A program made the position numbers and the translations under genes. Of a DNA stretch of 64,000 nucleotides, positions 35,498 to 47,074 are shown one piece after another. Where the stretch lies: the NCBI GenBank assembly GCA_963734295.1, contig CAVTGS010000012.1, positions 248,001 to 312,000 of the forward strand, given 5' to 3'. How positions within the stretch are numbered: the stretch's first letter is position 1; each line of letters opens with the position of its first letter. Origin of the DNA: JAEUMW01 sp963734295 (GTDB taxonomy: Bacteria > Pseudomonadota > Gammaproteobacteria > Burkholderiales > JAEUMW01). The notes beneath the pieces were generated by a model, which did not search any database, was not told where the DNA came from, and saw only the letters and a program-made list of their open reading frames with translations.

Positions 35498-37498
35498 ATG
35501 TTCAAGAAGATCCTGATTGCCAACCGCGGCGAGATCGCCTGCCGCGTCATTCGCACCGCAAAACGCATGGGCATCGCGACCGTCGCGGTTTACTCGGAGG
35601 CCGACCGGGACGCGAAGCACGTGTTCCTCGCGGACGAGGCGGTGCTGATCGGGCCGCCGCCGTCGGCCCAGAGTTATCTCGTGATGGACCGCATCTTCGA
35701 GGCGTGCAAGGACACCGGCGCCGAGGCCGTGCATCCCGGCTACGGCTTCCTGTCCGAGAACGCGACGTTCTGCGACCTGCTCGAGAAGAACGGGCATCGT
35801 TTTCATCGGCCCGAAGCCGCGCTCGATCGAGGCGATGGGCGACAAGATCGCATCGAAGAAGCTCGCGCACGAAGCGAAGGTCAACACCATTCCCGGGTAC
35901 ACCGACGTGATCGAAAGCGCCGACCAGGCGGTGGACATCGCGCGCGACATCGGCTACCCGGTCATGATCAAGGCGAGCGCCGGCGGCGGCGGCAAGGGCT
36001 TGCGGGTGGCCGCGACCGACGACGAGTGCCGCGAAGGGTTCCAGAGCTGCCGCAACGAGGCGAAGAGCTCGTTCGGCGACGACCGGCGTCTTCATCGAGA
36101 AGTACATCGTCGAGCCGCGTCACATCGAGATCCAGGTGCTCGGCGACGCGCACGGCAACACGGTCTACCTGTGGGAGCGCGAGTGCTCGATCCAGCGCCG
36201 TCACCAGAAGGTGATCGAGGAAGCGCCGTCGCCGTTCCTGGACGATCGCACCCGCCGCGCCATGGGCGAGCAGGCCGTCGCGCTCGCGCAGGCCGTGGAC
36301 TACCAGTCGGCGGGAACCGTGGAATTCGTGGTCGATCGCGATCGCAACTTCTACTTCCTCGAGATGAACACACGCCTGCAGGTCGAGCACCCGGTGACCG
36401 AGATGATCACGGGGCTCGACCTGGTGGAACAGATGATCCGCGTCGCAGCGGGCGAGAAGCTCGACTTCACGCAGAAGGACATCAAGCGCGCCGGCTGGGC
36501 GATCGAGTGCCGCATCAACGCCGAGGATCCGTTCCGCAATTTCCTGCCGTCGATCGGGCGGCTGGTGAAGTACATCCCGCCCCCCGAGGTGCCCGGGGTG
36601 GTGCGCGTCGACACCGGGGTCTACGAGGGCGGCGAGATCTCGATGTACTACGATTCCATGATCGCCAAGCTCGATCACCCACGGCGCGACGCGCGACCAG
36701 GCGATCGTGCGCATGCGTGACGCCCTGAATGCGTTCGTGATCCGCGGCGTGTCGACCAACATCCCGTTCCAGGCGGCGCTCATGCAGCACCCGCGGTTCG
36801 TGTCGGGCCGCATGCACACGGGGCTGATCGCCGAAGAGTATCCGAAGGGCTTCCGCGCCGAAGACGTTCCCCACGACGATCCGGCGCTCCTCATCTGTGT
36901 GGCGGCGTCCATTCACCGGCGCTACACGGAGCGCGCCGCCGGCATTTCGGGCCAGATGCCGGGGCATCAGTACAAGGTGGGCGGCGCCTGGAACGTGATC
37001 CTGGGCGACGAGCCGCATGTCGTGACCATGACGAGCGTGCCGGGCGGGCACCAGATCACTTACAAGGACGAGACCTTCACGGTGATCTCGGATTGGGGAT
37101 TCGGCTACCCGATCTTCCGCGGCACCATCAACGGCGCCGACGTGTGCATGCAGGTCGAGCGCCGCGGCATGCACTATCGCCTCTTCCACTGGGGCACGCA
37201 GGTCGACGTGATGGTCATCACCGCGCGCGCGGCCGAGCTGCACGCCTTCATGCCCTACAAACCGCCCCCCGACCTCTCCCGCTTCCTGATCTCGCCGATG
37301 CCCGGTCTGCTGACCGAGGTTGCGGTAACCGAAGGTCAGGAGGTCAAGGCGGGCGAGAAGCTCGCGGTGATCGAAGCGATGAAGATGGAGAACGTCCTGC
37401 GCGCCGAGATGGACGCCAAGGTCAAGGCCCTGCTCGCGAAGCCGGGCGACAGCCTCGCTGTCGACCAGCACATCATCGAGTTCGAGCAGATCCTCTGA
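35498..37498 (+). CDS. pccA: Propionyl-CoA carboxylase biotin carboxylase (alpha) subunit (three frame breaks)
   Basis: Carboxylates its own biotin with bicarbonate and ATP. The protein has biotin carboxylase N and ATP-grasp domains (KILIANRGEIACRVIRTAK, MIKASAGGGGKGLR, FLEMNTRLQVEHPVTEM), the BT domain that holds the beta subunit, and a C-terminal biotinyl domain with the target lysine in VIEAMKMENVL. The frame breaks near 35792, 36087 and 36671; each is repaired by removing one base, giving about 665 residues. It follows pccB after 127 bases. The BT domain marks it as acyl-CoA carboxylase rather than plain AccC. Confidence 0.92.
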
Positions 37499-37504
37499 AC
37501 CCGC

Positions 37505-37532
37505 CCCGGCCGGCGTCGACCCCCCGGCCGGG
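37505..37532. terminator. Hairpin between convergent pccA and the VOC gene
   Basis: CCCGGCCGG (37505-37513) and CCGGCCGGG (37524-37532) form a 9-bp stem between convergent stops at 37498 and 37545. No T-run; likely a shared terminator. Confidence 0.5.
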
Positions 37533-37544
37533 ACTGGAAACCCT

Positions 37545-38012
37545 TCAGGCGCCGAGGGTCGCGACCACCTCGGGGGGCGCCTGCACCAACTCGATCAGCA
37601 CGCCTTCGCCCGAGATCGGGAACTGGTCGTTGCCCTTCGGGTGCACGAAGCAGATGTCGAAGCCGGCAGCGCCTTTGCGAATGCCTCCCGGCGCGAAGCG
37701 CATGCCGTTCGCGGTCAGCCATTCCACTGCTTTCGGCAGATCGTCCACCCACAGCCCGATGTGGTTGAGCGGCGTCTCGTGCACCGCCGGTTTCTTGGCG
37801 ATGTCGACCGGCTGCATGAGGTCGATCTCGACCTTGGTCGGGCCCGACCCGAGCGCCAGGATGTCCTCGTCGACGTTCTCGCGCTCGCTGCGGTAATTCC
37901 CGGTGACCGGCACGCCCAGCGTGTCCACCCACAGCTTGCGCAGGCGGCCCTTGTCGGGTCCGCCGATCGCGATCTGCTGCAGGCCTAGGATGCGGAAGGG
38001 TCTTGCGCTCAT
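37545..38012 (-). CDS. VOC-fold protein, methylmalonyl-CoA epimerase-like
   Basis: A 155-residue protein with two beta-alpha-beta-beta-beta modules of the vicinal-oxygen-chelate fold. Three probable metal ligands are seen in VEIDLMQP, LNHIGLWVDDL (His) and VLIELVQ (Glu), but the first module reads LGLQQIAIGG, with Gln where epimerases and glyoxalases have His. Next to propionyl-CoA carboxylase the obvious role is interconverting (S)- and (R)-methylmalonyl-CoA, but the altered ligand and ~10-residue insertions leave glyoxalase-like or other function open. Confidence 0.65.
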   Translation of the reverse strand: MSARPFRILGLQQIAIGGPDKGRLRKLWVDTLGVPVTGNYRSERENVDEDILALGSGPTKVEIDLMQPVDIAKKPAVHETPLNHIGLWVDDLPKAVEWLTANGMRFAPGGIRKGAAGFDICFVHPKGNDQFPISGEGVLIELVQAPPEVVATLGA

Positions 38013-38068
38013 GTAACGCTCCTCGTGTGGTGGGGTCTACGTGATTGCGGGGCGATGGCGGAGATCGT

Positions 38069-38500
38069 CTACGACCGGCGCAGCATCTTCTCCACTTCGC
38101 CCACGTGCAGTTCCTCGTTGGCGATCATTCTTCGTGCATATTCCTCCAGGGTCACGGAGGCGTCCTTCACGAGATCGAGCAGATTCCGGTACAGGGCCAC
38201 CGCCGCGCGTTCTCCTTCGAGCGACTTCCGGAGCAGCGCGTCGATGTCGTGCTCGGGCGCGTCGAGCAGCGCGCCGATGGCGAGCGAAGGGTGAGCCCCC
38301 AGCAGCGTGACCATCTCGCCGGCTTCCTGCGCGTGCAGCAGCGATTCGTCGGCCTGTTTGCGCAGCCACGACACGATCGGAATGCGGCCGTGGCCGAACA
38401 CCATGAACGAGAAGTGCGTGTAGCGCACCACGCCGGCGAGCTCATGCTCGAGGATGCGGTTCAGGACTGCGACGACCGCCTGCTGGTCGAGATCAGCCAT
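38069..38500 (-). CDS. Ferritin-like diiron protein (bacterioferritin family)
   Basis: A 143-residue four-helix-bundle protein. Diiron ligands can be assigned in ILEHELAGVVRYTH (Glu, His), QADESLLHAQEAGEM (Glu, His), LEGERAAVALY (Glu) and IANEELHVGEVEKML (Glu, His). It is shorter than classic bacterioferritin and lacks an obvious haem Met, so it may be a minor ferritin, a Dps-like protector or a diiron enzyme. It sits between the epimerase-like gene and the sodium-pump decarboxylase genes on the same strand. Confidence 0.8.
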   Translation of the reverse strand: MADLDQQAVVAVLNRILEHELAGVVRYTHFSFMVFGHGRIPIVSWLRKQADESLLHAQEAGEMVTLLGAHPSLAIGALLDAPEHDIDALLRKSLEGERAAVALYRNLLDLVKDASVTLEEYARRMIANEELHVGEVEKMLRRS

Positions 38501-38550
38501 GCGATTAGCTCCTCTCTGTTCGTCGTGGGGCTGGCGCTATCGCGCCCGCT

Positions 38551-39757
38551 TCAGCGCAATACCGCCACATAGATGCCGGTGAGGATGGCGGTGGTGATCA
38601 CACCGCTGATGTTGGCGCCCAGAGCGTGCGGCATGATCATGACCCCCGGCGATGCCGCGGTCGCCAATCTTCTGCACGATCTTCGCGGTGGTCGGCACGC
38701 AGCTCACCCCCGCGACGCCAATCATGGGGTTGTACTTGCCCTTGTACCAGAAGTACAGGACGTACCCGCCGATGATGCCGCCGATCGCGGCGAGCGTGAG
38801 CGCCAGGATGCCGAGCAAGAGCAGCTTCAGCACCACGGGGCTCAGGATGGTGTTCGCCTCGCACAGGATGCCGAGCGTGAGTCCGAGGAAGAAGGTCGCG
38901 CCGTAGAGGACCGTTTCGCTCAACAGGTTCTGGAAATTGAGGAGCCCGCTCTCGCGCACCGCCACGCCGATGAAAAGCGCCAGAAAGAGCGGCGCCGCCA
39001 CCGGGAACAGCAGGCAGAGCAGCGTGCAGGCGACCACCGCGAACACGAGCTTCTGCCCGGACGTGATCCGCTTCACGTCTCCCATGGGCATCGGAATGGC
39101 GCGCAGCCGTTCGGGGATGAGTATCTTGATCAGGTAGGGATAGCCGCCGTAGGTGAGCCCGAGATACAAATAGCCCACCACCGTGATCGGTACGAACAGA
39201 TCCCTGGCCAGAATGAGGGACGCGAACAGCACCATCGGACCGTCCGCGCCGCCAATCAGCGCGACCGACGCGGCTTCGCGCTCGGTCATGCCCAACCAGA
39301 CCGCAATCGGGAAGGTCGCTACCGTGCCCAGCTCGGCGAACAGGGCGAGGATCATGCTCTGGAACGGCCGCGCCATGACGAAGCCCACGTCGAGCAGCAC
39401 GCCGATCCCCATGAACACGAGGACGGCTATGAGACCGTTGCTGAACATGAACGTGTAGATCGGCTGCAGCCAGTCGATCTGCAGGATGTCCATCGTTGCG
39501 TCCGTCCCGGTCACCAGCGGGTCGACGAAAAGGGTGCCCATCTTTCCCCCTTCGAAGAACATCACGCCGGCATTCACCGCGGCCATGCCGAGACCCATTG
39601 GGATCATCAGCAACGCCTCGAGTACGCCCTTCTTGCCCAGGTAGATCAGTAGAAAGCCGAAGAAAATGAGCCCGATGCGCCCCCAGAAGATCTTGGGATC
39701 GGAGGCGGCCAGGGTCGCGAGGCCCTGGAAGATGTCGAGCAGGTGGATGCCTTCCAT
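38551..39757 (-). CDS. mmdB: Sodium-pumping decarboxylase beta subunit, OadB/MmdB/GcdB-type (one frame break)
   Basis: The integral membrane subunit that decarboxylates carboxybiotin and exports Na+. About 400 residues with many membrane helices; the conserved functional stretch SVALIGGADGPMVLFASL and the early PKIFWGRIGLIFFGFLLIYL are clear, as is AGVSCVPTTAKIVQKIG near the end. The frame breaks near 38645; removing one base restores GVMIMPHALGANISGVITT and a stop at 38551. It is the last gene of a four-gene set with the biotin carrier, gamma/delta subunit and carboxyltransferase. Confidence 0.9.
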
Positions 39758-39769
39758 GGGCCCTCCCGT

Positions 39770-40162
39770 TTAGCCGATGGTCACGAGGGCCTGACCGGCC
39801 TCGACGGCATCTCCCGCCTTGACGTGAATGGCGGTGATCTTGCCAGCCATGTGAGCGACCATCGGCGACTTCATCTTCATGGCCTCGATGATCACGACCT
39901 TGTCGCCTTGCGCCACCGCCTGCCCCATCGTAACTGCGATCGATTCGACGACACCGCCCAGGGTGCTGACGACATCGCCCGCACCGGCCGTGCCCTTGGC
40001 CGCAGCGGGCGCCGGTGCGGCGGCGGCCGGGGCCGCCGGCGGGGGCGTTGGAATGGTCATGCTGCCGGGTGCCGGGTAGAGCTGGCTCGACCCTTCGCTC
40101 AGATCCTCGACCGTCACGCTGTACTGCTTGCCGTCGACCGTGATCCGGAATTTCTTCTCCAT
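39770..40162 (-). CDS. mmdC: Biotin carrier subunit of the sodium-pump decarboxylase
   Basis: A 130-residue biotin carboxyl carrier protein. An N-terminal segment (KKFRITVDGKQYSVTVEDL) is followed by a long Pro/Ala linker and a biotinyl domain with the target lysine in VIIEAMKMKSPMVAHMAGKI. This carrier shuttles the carboxyl group from the soluble carboxyltransferase to the membrane beta subunit. It starts 12 bases upstream of mmdB on the minus strand and follows the small membrane subunit. The layout is the same in MmdC and GcdC. Confidence 0.92.
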   Translation of the reverse strand: MEKKFRITVDGKQYSVTVEDLSEGSSQLYPAPGSMTIPTPPPAAPAAAAPAPAAAKGTAGAGDVVSTLGGVVESIAVTMGQAVAQGDKVVIIEAMKMKSPMVAHMAGKITAIHVKAGDAVEAGQALVTIG

Positions 40163-40201
40163 AGCTTTTCTCTCCCTTATTCTCTGACGCTTCTTGCTCG
40201 G

Positions 40202-40528
40202 CTAGTGCTTCGGATGGTGCGAGACCGCATGCGAGGTGTGATGCGCCATCCTGCCTTCGACGACCCACTCGGCGTGTCGCTGCTCTTCGATGTGGACAAT
40301 GCGATGCGCACCGATGACGGAATAGACGGCCGCGGAGATCGCGGCGACGTGGTCGGCCAGAAGATCGAACGCGGGCGCCGCCGCCGGTGCCGGCTTGGGC
40401 GCCGCCTCGGGCTTGCGTTCGAATGCATTCAGCACGACCACGATGACCTTGATCACGACGGCGACGGCCATCGACACCACGATTGCGATCCCGTAAATCC
40501 AGAGCGCCTTGACGATTACGTCCGACAT
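40202..40528 (-). CDS. mmdD: Sodium-pump decarboxylase small membrane subunit (OadG/MmdD-type)
   Basis: A 108-residue protein with one N-terminal membrane helix (ALWIYGIAIVVSMAVAVVIK), a Pro/Ala linker and a His-rich C-terminus, IEEQRHAEWVVEGR then HHTSHAVSHHPKH. Small subunits of this type anchor and assemble the complex; in oxaloacetate decarboxylase the His-rich tail binds zinc. It lies 19 bases after the carboxyltransferase gene and precedes the biotin carrier. Confidence 0.85.
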   Translation of the reverse strand: MSDVIVKALWIYGIAIVVSMAVAVVIKVIVVVLNAFERKPEAAPKPAPAAAPAFDLLADHVAAISAAVYSVIGAHRIVHIEEQRHAEWVVEGRMAHHTSHAVSHHPKH

Positions 40529-40547
40529 TGTCTGCTGCCTCCTGGAT

Positions 40548-42101
<1,554 letters not shown>

Positions 42102-42377
42102 TTGTCCCCCCGTAACTGCGTTTGTCCGGCTCTCGCCTCGACTGCGGCGGGCTTCGGACCCGTCGATCACCCGCTCGTTCACGGTAGCGATGTTTCCCCG
42201 CCCGCGTGATTCGGGACTCTGCGCGACGAGATGATAGCTCAACTTTGCGGACAGGTAACGTAATCGATGCAACGCGCGCCGCGGCAGGCTGCGTCATGCC
42301 CGGCACGCCAATGTGGCCGGCCGTGTGCCGTCTGTGGTACGGTTTGCCCTCGCCACTATAAGAAATCGGGAGGAATC

Positions 42378-44888
42378 ATGGCTGCCGTCACGGAACACCA
42401 GGAGATCCCCGCTCCCCTGCTCACGGGCCTGCCTTCGCTAGGTCTCGACGCCAAAAGTATCGCGGCCGATTTTCGACGGCACTTCAACCACACGTTGGGG
42501 TGCGACATCCACTCGAAGTACGCCTTTCACCTCTATCAGGCGCTCGCCATGTCGCTGCGCGACCGCCTGATGGTCATGTGGAAGAACACGCACTATTCGT
42601 ATCGGGAACACGACTGCAGGCGCGCCTACTATTTGTCCATGGAGTTCCTCATGGGGCGCACCCTCGGCAACGCGCTCCTCAACCTCGGAATTCAGCAGGT
42701 GGTGCGCGACGCGTTGAAGGAACTGGATCTCCGGCTCGAGGACATGGTCGAGCTCGAGCCCGACGCCGGCCTCGGCAATGGCGGTCTCGGGCGCCTCGCT
42801 GCGTGCTTTCTGGACAGTTGCGCGACACTGCAATTGCCGATCATGGGCTACGGCATCCGCTACGAATACGGCATCTTCCGTCAGACGATCCGAAACGGAG
42901 AGCAGGTGGAGGAGCCCGAGCGCTGGCTTATTCAGGGCAATCCGTGGGAGCTCGAGCGACCGGAGTTCACGGAGACCATCAAGTTCGGCGGCCGCACCGA
43001 ACGCTGGACGGATGGTGACGGCAAGGTGATCTACCGCTGGGTCGACACCAACGATGTCCTCGCGGTGCCCTACGACACGCCCGTTCCCGGCTACCGGAAC
43101 GGCACGGTGAACACGCTGCGCCTGTGGCGCGCTCAGGCGCGCGACGTCTTCGACCTGGGGCAGTTCAACGCCGGCGATTACTCGGGCTCGGTGCTCGAGA
43201 AGAACGCGGCCGAGAACATCAGCATGCTCCTGTACCCGAACGACGTCACGGAGATGGGCAAGGAGCTGCGCCTGCGTCAGCAATATTTCCTGGTTTCGGC
43301 GACGCTGCAGGACGTCGTGCGGCGGTGGAAGAGCGCCCACGGCGAGGACTTCACCCGGTTCGCCGAGAAGAGCATGTTTCAGCTCAACGACACGCACCCG
43401 AGCATTGCCGTGGCGGAGCTGATGCGTCTCCTCATCGACGAGAACGGATTGGCGTGGGACCGGGCGTGGGACATCACGACGCACACCATCGCCTACACCA
43501 ACCACACGCTGCTGCCGGAAGCGCTCGAACGCTGGCCGGTGCGCATGTTCGAACGGCTGCTGCCGCGCTTGCTCGATATCATCTACGAGATCAACGCGAC
43601 GTTCACCTCGGAGATCGCACGCCGCTGGCCCGGAGACTGGGAGCGAATTCGCCGCATGTCGCTCATCGAGGAAGGGCACGAGAAGCAGGTGCGCATGGCT
43701 CACCTCGCCATCGTCGGAAGTTTCTCCGTCAACGGCGTGGCGGAGCTCCATTCGCGACTCCTGCGCGAGGGGCTGTTCCGGGACTTCTACGAAATGTCGC
43801 CCGAGAAGTTCAACAACAAGACCAATGGTGTCACGCCGCGTCGCTGGATTGCATGGGCCAACCCGACCCTGGCCGAGCTCATCAGCCAGACCATCGGCAC
43901 CGGGTGGATCACCGACCTGGATCAGCTCGCCAAGCTGGCCCCGCACGCCGAGAAGGAATCCTTTCGCGCGCGCTGGCAGAAGGTGAAACAGGACAACAAG
44001 CAGCGGCTGGCGGAGATGGTGGCAGAGGAGTGCGGCGTGGACTTCGATCCGCGCGCGATGTTCGACGTGCAGGTGAAGCGCATTCACGAGTACAAACGCC
44101 AGCTCCTCAACGTGCTGCACGTCATCCACCTGTACGACCGTATCAAGCGCGGCAACGCTGCGGACTGGACGCCGCGCTGCGTGCTGTTCGGCGGCAAGGC
44201 GGCGCCTGGTTACTGGATCGCCAAACGCACCATCAAGCTGATCAACAACGTGGCCAACGTGATCAACGGCGACCGCGACATCGGCAATCAGCTCAAGATC
44301 GCATTCCTGCCCAACTACCGTGTATCCGCGATGGAGATCATCGCTGCGGCGACCGACCTGTCGGAGCAGATCTCCACTGCCGGCAAGGAGGCTTCCGGCA
44401 CGGGCAACATGAAGTTCATGATGAACGGGGCCGTGACGATCGGCACCTACGACGGCGCGAACATCGAGATCCGCGAGGCGGTCGGTGCGGAGAACTTCTT
44501 CCTGTTCGGTTTGACGGCGGAGGAGGTGGCCGAGCGCCGCGAAAACTATCAGCCGAACGAGATCATCGAGGCCGACGAGGACTTGCGGCGGGTGATGCGC
44601 ATGCTCGAAAGCGGCCACTTCAGCCAGTTCGAGCCCGGCTTGTTCGAATCCATCGTCCGCTCGATTCGCGACTCGCGCGACCCGTGGCTGACGGCCGCTG
44701 ATTTCCGGAGCTACCTCGACGCCCAGCAACGGGCGGCGAGCGCGTACCGGGATCCGTTGCACTGGACGCGCATGAGCATCCTCAACACCGCTTGCAGCGG
44801 TCGCTTTTCCACCGACCGCACCATGCGCGAGTACAACCGCGAGATCTGGCGGCTGGAGCCGGTCGCGCCGCTCACCGGGGACTGGTGA
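42378..44888 (+). CDS. glgP: Glycogen phosphorylase
   Basis: Releases glucose-1-phosphate from glycogen using PLP. The 836-residue protein is full-length. Family landmarks are YYLSMEFLMGRTLGNALLNL, the EPDAGLGNGGLGRLAACFLD loop, EKFNNKTNGVTPRRW, VKRIHEYKRQLLN and the PLP-lysine region EASGTGNMKFMMNGA. The start at 42378 has GGGAGGA upstream. No other glycogen genes are present in the window. It is divergent from mmdA with a 276-base gap and convergent with mch. It suggests that the cell stores glycogen as well as PHA. Confidence 0.96.
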   Translation: MAAVTEHQEIPAPLLTGLPSLGLDAKSIAADFRRHFNHTLGCDIHSKYAFHLYQALAMSLRDRLMVMWKNTHYSYREHDCRRAYYLSMEFLMGRTLGNALLNLGIQQVVRDALKELDLRLEDMVELEPDAGLGNGGLGRLAACFLDSCATLQLPIMGYGIRYEYGIFRQTIRNGEQVEEPERWLIQGNPWELERPEFTETIKFGGRTERWTDGDGKVIYRWVDTNDVLAVPYDTPVPGYRNGTVNTLRLWRAQARDVFDLGQFNAGDYSGSVLEKNAAENISMLLYPNDVTEMGKELRLRQQYFLVSATLQDVVRRWKSAHGEDFTRFAEKSMFQLNDTHPSIAVAELMRLLIDENGLAWDRAWDITTHTIAYTNHTLLPEALERWPVRMFERLLPRLLDIIYEINATFTSEIARRWPGDWERIRRMSLIEEGHEKQVRMAHLAIVGSFSVNGVAELHSRLLREGLFRDFYEMSPEKFNNKTNGVTPRRWIAWANPTLAELISQTIGTGWITDLDQLAKLAPHAEKESFRARWQKVKQDNKQRLAEMVAEECGVDFDPRAMFDVQVKRIHEYKRQLLNVLHVIHLYDRIKRGNAADWTPRCVLFGGKAAPGYWIAKRTIKLINNVANVINGDRDIGNQLKIAFLPNYRVSAMEIIAAATDLSEQISTAGKEASGTGNMKFMMNGAVTIGTYDGANIEIREAVGAENFFLFGLTAEEVAERRENYQPNEIIEADEDLRRVMRMLESGHFSQFEPGLFESIVRSIRDSRDPWLTAADFRSYLDAQQRAASAYRDPLHWTRMSILNTACSGRFSTDRTMREYNREIWRLEPVAPLTGDW

Positions 44889-44932
44889 TCAGCCGTGCCG
44901 CAACCGGGCGATCGCGTGCCGCGCAGTGATTA

Positions 44933-45992
44933 TCAACCCCGCCGCGGCACCAGCACCGTGTAGTCGAAGTCGAGGACTACCGACGGGTCGTAACGGCCGT
45001 CCTGATCCTGGTACGGGAAATCCGCACAGCGCCGATCCTTGGTCGCAACGAGCCTGAGTCTCAAGGCGCCCAGGTCGTCGCGTCCAGGCAACGGCATCCT
45101 GCCGAGCACCTCCGACCACGCATAGACCGTATCGCCGGCGAAAGTCGGGGCGACGTGGCGTCCGCCGTTGATCGCGACGAGCTTGAAGGCGTTGGCAAGC
45201 CCGTTGAAGGACAGAGAGCGCGCGACGCTGATGACGTGGCCGCCGTAGACGATGCGACGACCGAAGCGGCCGTCCTTCTCCGCATGCTGGTTGAAGTGCA
45301 CCCGTGCGGTGTTCTGGTAGAGGCGGGTGGCCATCATGTGCTCGGACTCTTCGATGGTCATGCCGTCGACGTGATCGATGCGCTCGCCCGACCTCGTAGT
45401 CCTCCCAGCGATGCGGGCTGCCGGCGAGCGCATTGTCGTAATCGCGAACGTGCAGGGCCTCGGGCACGATGAGATCGTCGGCCGCCACCGCCGGGGGGAA
45501 TTCGGGAACGTGCGCCGCAGGCGCGGCGGCAGCCATATCGCGTTTGCGCACCATCACCCAGCGGCAGTAGTCGACGACCATTTGCCCGCGCTGATTGCGG
45601 CCGACCGAGCGCACGTACACGACCCCGGACTTGCCGTCCCTGTTCTGTCTGAGGCCGATCACCTGCGAGACCGCCGCGATCGTATCGCCCGGGTAGACCG
45701 GTTCGCCGAAGCGTCCGACGGCGTAACCCAGATTGGCGATCGCGTTGAGCGAGATGTCGGCGACCGTCTTCCCCAGCACCACGTGGAACGCGAGCAGGTC
45801 GTCGATCGGCGCACGCGGAAGTCCCAGGGAGGCCGCGAACGGCGACGACGCGTTGAGCGCGAAGCGCGCTCCGAAGAGCGCGGTGTAGAGTGAGGCGTCG
45901 CCTTCGGTGAGGGTCCGGGGCGTGGCGTGGACGATCTCCTGCCCGACGCGGAAATCCTCGAAGTAGTTGCCGGCCGCGGTCTTCCCGTTCAT
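44933..45992 (-). CDS. mch: Mesaconyl-C1-CoA hydratase (beta-methylmalyl-CoA dehydratase), MaoC tandem type (one frame break)
   Basis: In the 3-hydroxypropionate bi-cycle it dehydrates beta-methylmalyl-CoA to mesaconyl-C1-CoA. Two MaoC-like hot-dog domains: the first runs NYFEDFRVGQEIVHATPRTL to AIANLGYAVGRFGEPVYPGD; the second includes HVDGMTIEESEHMMATRLYQ, NTARVHFNQH and IVYGGHVISVARSLSFNGLA. The end DYTVLVPRRG and the ~350-residue length match Chloroflexus Mch as I remember it. The frame breaks near 45390; removing one G restores WEDYEVGERIDHVDG. It is 22 bases after mcl on the same strand. Confidence 0.9.
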
Positions 45993-46014
45993 CTCGCTCG
46001 AGACTGCGCAGCGG

Positions 46015-47058
46015 TCAGAAGCCGTAGGCGCGCGCCAGGTCCGGATCGCGCTGCGAAACGAGGCGTGCGAGATCGACGATCACCTTGGCCTGTTTCCAGG
46101 TGGCATCGTCCTGCATCTTGCCGTCGATCAGCACCGCGCCGGCGCCGTCGGGCATCGCTTCGAGAATCCGCTTGGCGAACAGCACTTCCTTCACGTCCGG
46201 GCTGAACACCCGCTTGGCGATCGCGATCTGTCCGGGGTGCAGCGTCCAGGTGCCGGTGCAGCCCATCAGGAAGGCGTTGCGGAATTGCGCTTCGCAGCCC
46301 GCCTCGTCGGAAAAGTCGCCGAACGGCCCGTAGAACGCGCGCAGGCCCGACGACACGCACGCATCGACCATGCGCGCAATGGTGTAGTGCCAGAGATCCT
46401 GTTGCGAGAACGAGCGCCCGGTCTCGCCCTCGACCGGGTCGGCGAGCACGCCGTAGAAAGGATGGCCGCCGCCGACACGGGTGGTCTTCATGCCGCGCGA
46501 GGCCGCGAGGTCGGCGGGCCCCAGGCTCATGCCGTGCATGCGCGGACTGGCGCAGGCGATCTCGTCGACGTTCTTCACGCCTTGTGCTGTTTCCAGGAGC
46601 GCGTGGATCAGGATCGGCTTCGTCACCCGGTGGCGCGCCTCGAGCTGCGCCAGCAATTGATCGACGAAATGGATGTCCCACGGCCCCTCGACCTTCGGCA
46701 CGATGATCACGTCGAGCTTGTTGCCGACGGCCGCGACGATCTCCAGCATGTCGTCGAGAAACCACGGGCTGTTGAGCGCATTGACGCGGCTCCACAATGC
46801 GGTGCCGCCGAAGTCCGTGCTCCGCGCTACGGCGATGAAGCCAGCGCGCGCCGCTTCCTTCGCGTCGAGAGGAATCGCATCTTCGAGGTTGCCGCACAGC
46901 ACGTCGACCTGCTGCGCCATCTCCGGTATCCGGGCGCGGATCTTCTCCACGTGCGGCGGGAAGAAATGGATCATCCGCTCCGGGCGTACCGGCAGCTCGC
47001 GCAGCGGCAGGGGCGCCCCGATGGCGAGCGGTCGGTAGAAGTTCGCGGGTAATTTCAT
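46015..47058 (-). CDS. mcl: Malyl-CoA/beta-methylmalyl-CoA/citramalyl-CoA lyase (HpcH/CitE family)
   Basis: A trifunctional lyase: it splits malyl-CoA to acetyl-CoA and glyoxylate, condenses glyoxylate with propionyl-CoA to beta-methylmalyl-CoA, and splits citramalyl-CoA to acetyl-CoA and pyruvate. The 347-residue TIM-barrel protein has PPHVEKIRARIPEMAQQVD, the metal-site LCGNLEDAIPLDAKEAAR, PKVEGPWDIHFVDQ, LIHALLETAQG and MSLGPADLAASRGMKTTRVG. The length and motifs correspond closely to Chloroflexus Mcl rather than to short CitE-like lyases. It lies between mch and smtB in a tight run. Confidence 0.93.
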   Translation of the reverse strand: MKLPANFYRPLAIGAPLPLRELPVRPERMIHFFPPHVEKIRARIPEMAQQVDVLCGNLEDAIPLDAKEAARAGFIAVARSTDFGGTALWSRVNALNSPWFLDDMLEIVAAVGNKLDVIIVPKVEGPWDIHFVDQLLAQLEARHRVTKPILIHALLETAQGVKNVDEIACASPRMHGMSLGPADLAASRGMKTTRVGGGHPFYGVLADPVEGETGRSFSQQDLWHYTIARMVDACVSSGLRAFYGPFGDFSDEAGCEAQFRNAFLMGCTGTWTLHPGQIAIAKRVFSPDVKEVLFAKRILEAMPDGAGAVLIDGKMQDDATWKQAKVIVDLARLVSQRDPDLARAYGF

Positions 47059-47074
47059 GGGCGCTCCGGAAACT

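Noticed and set aside
42438..44762. 774-codon open frame on the minus strand
   Set aside because: Antisense shadow of glycogen phosphorylase, produced by high GC.
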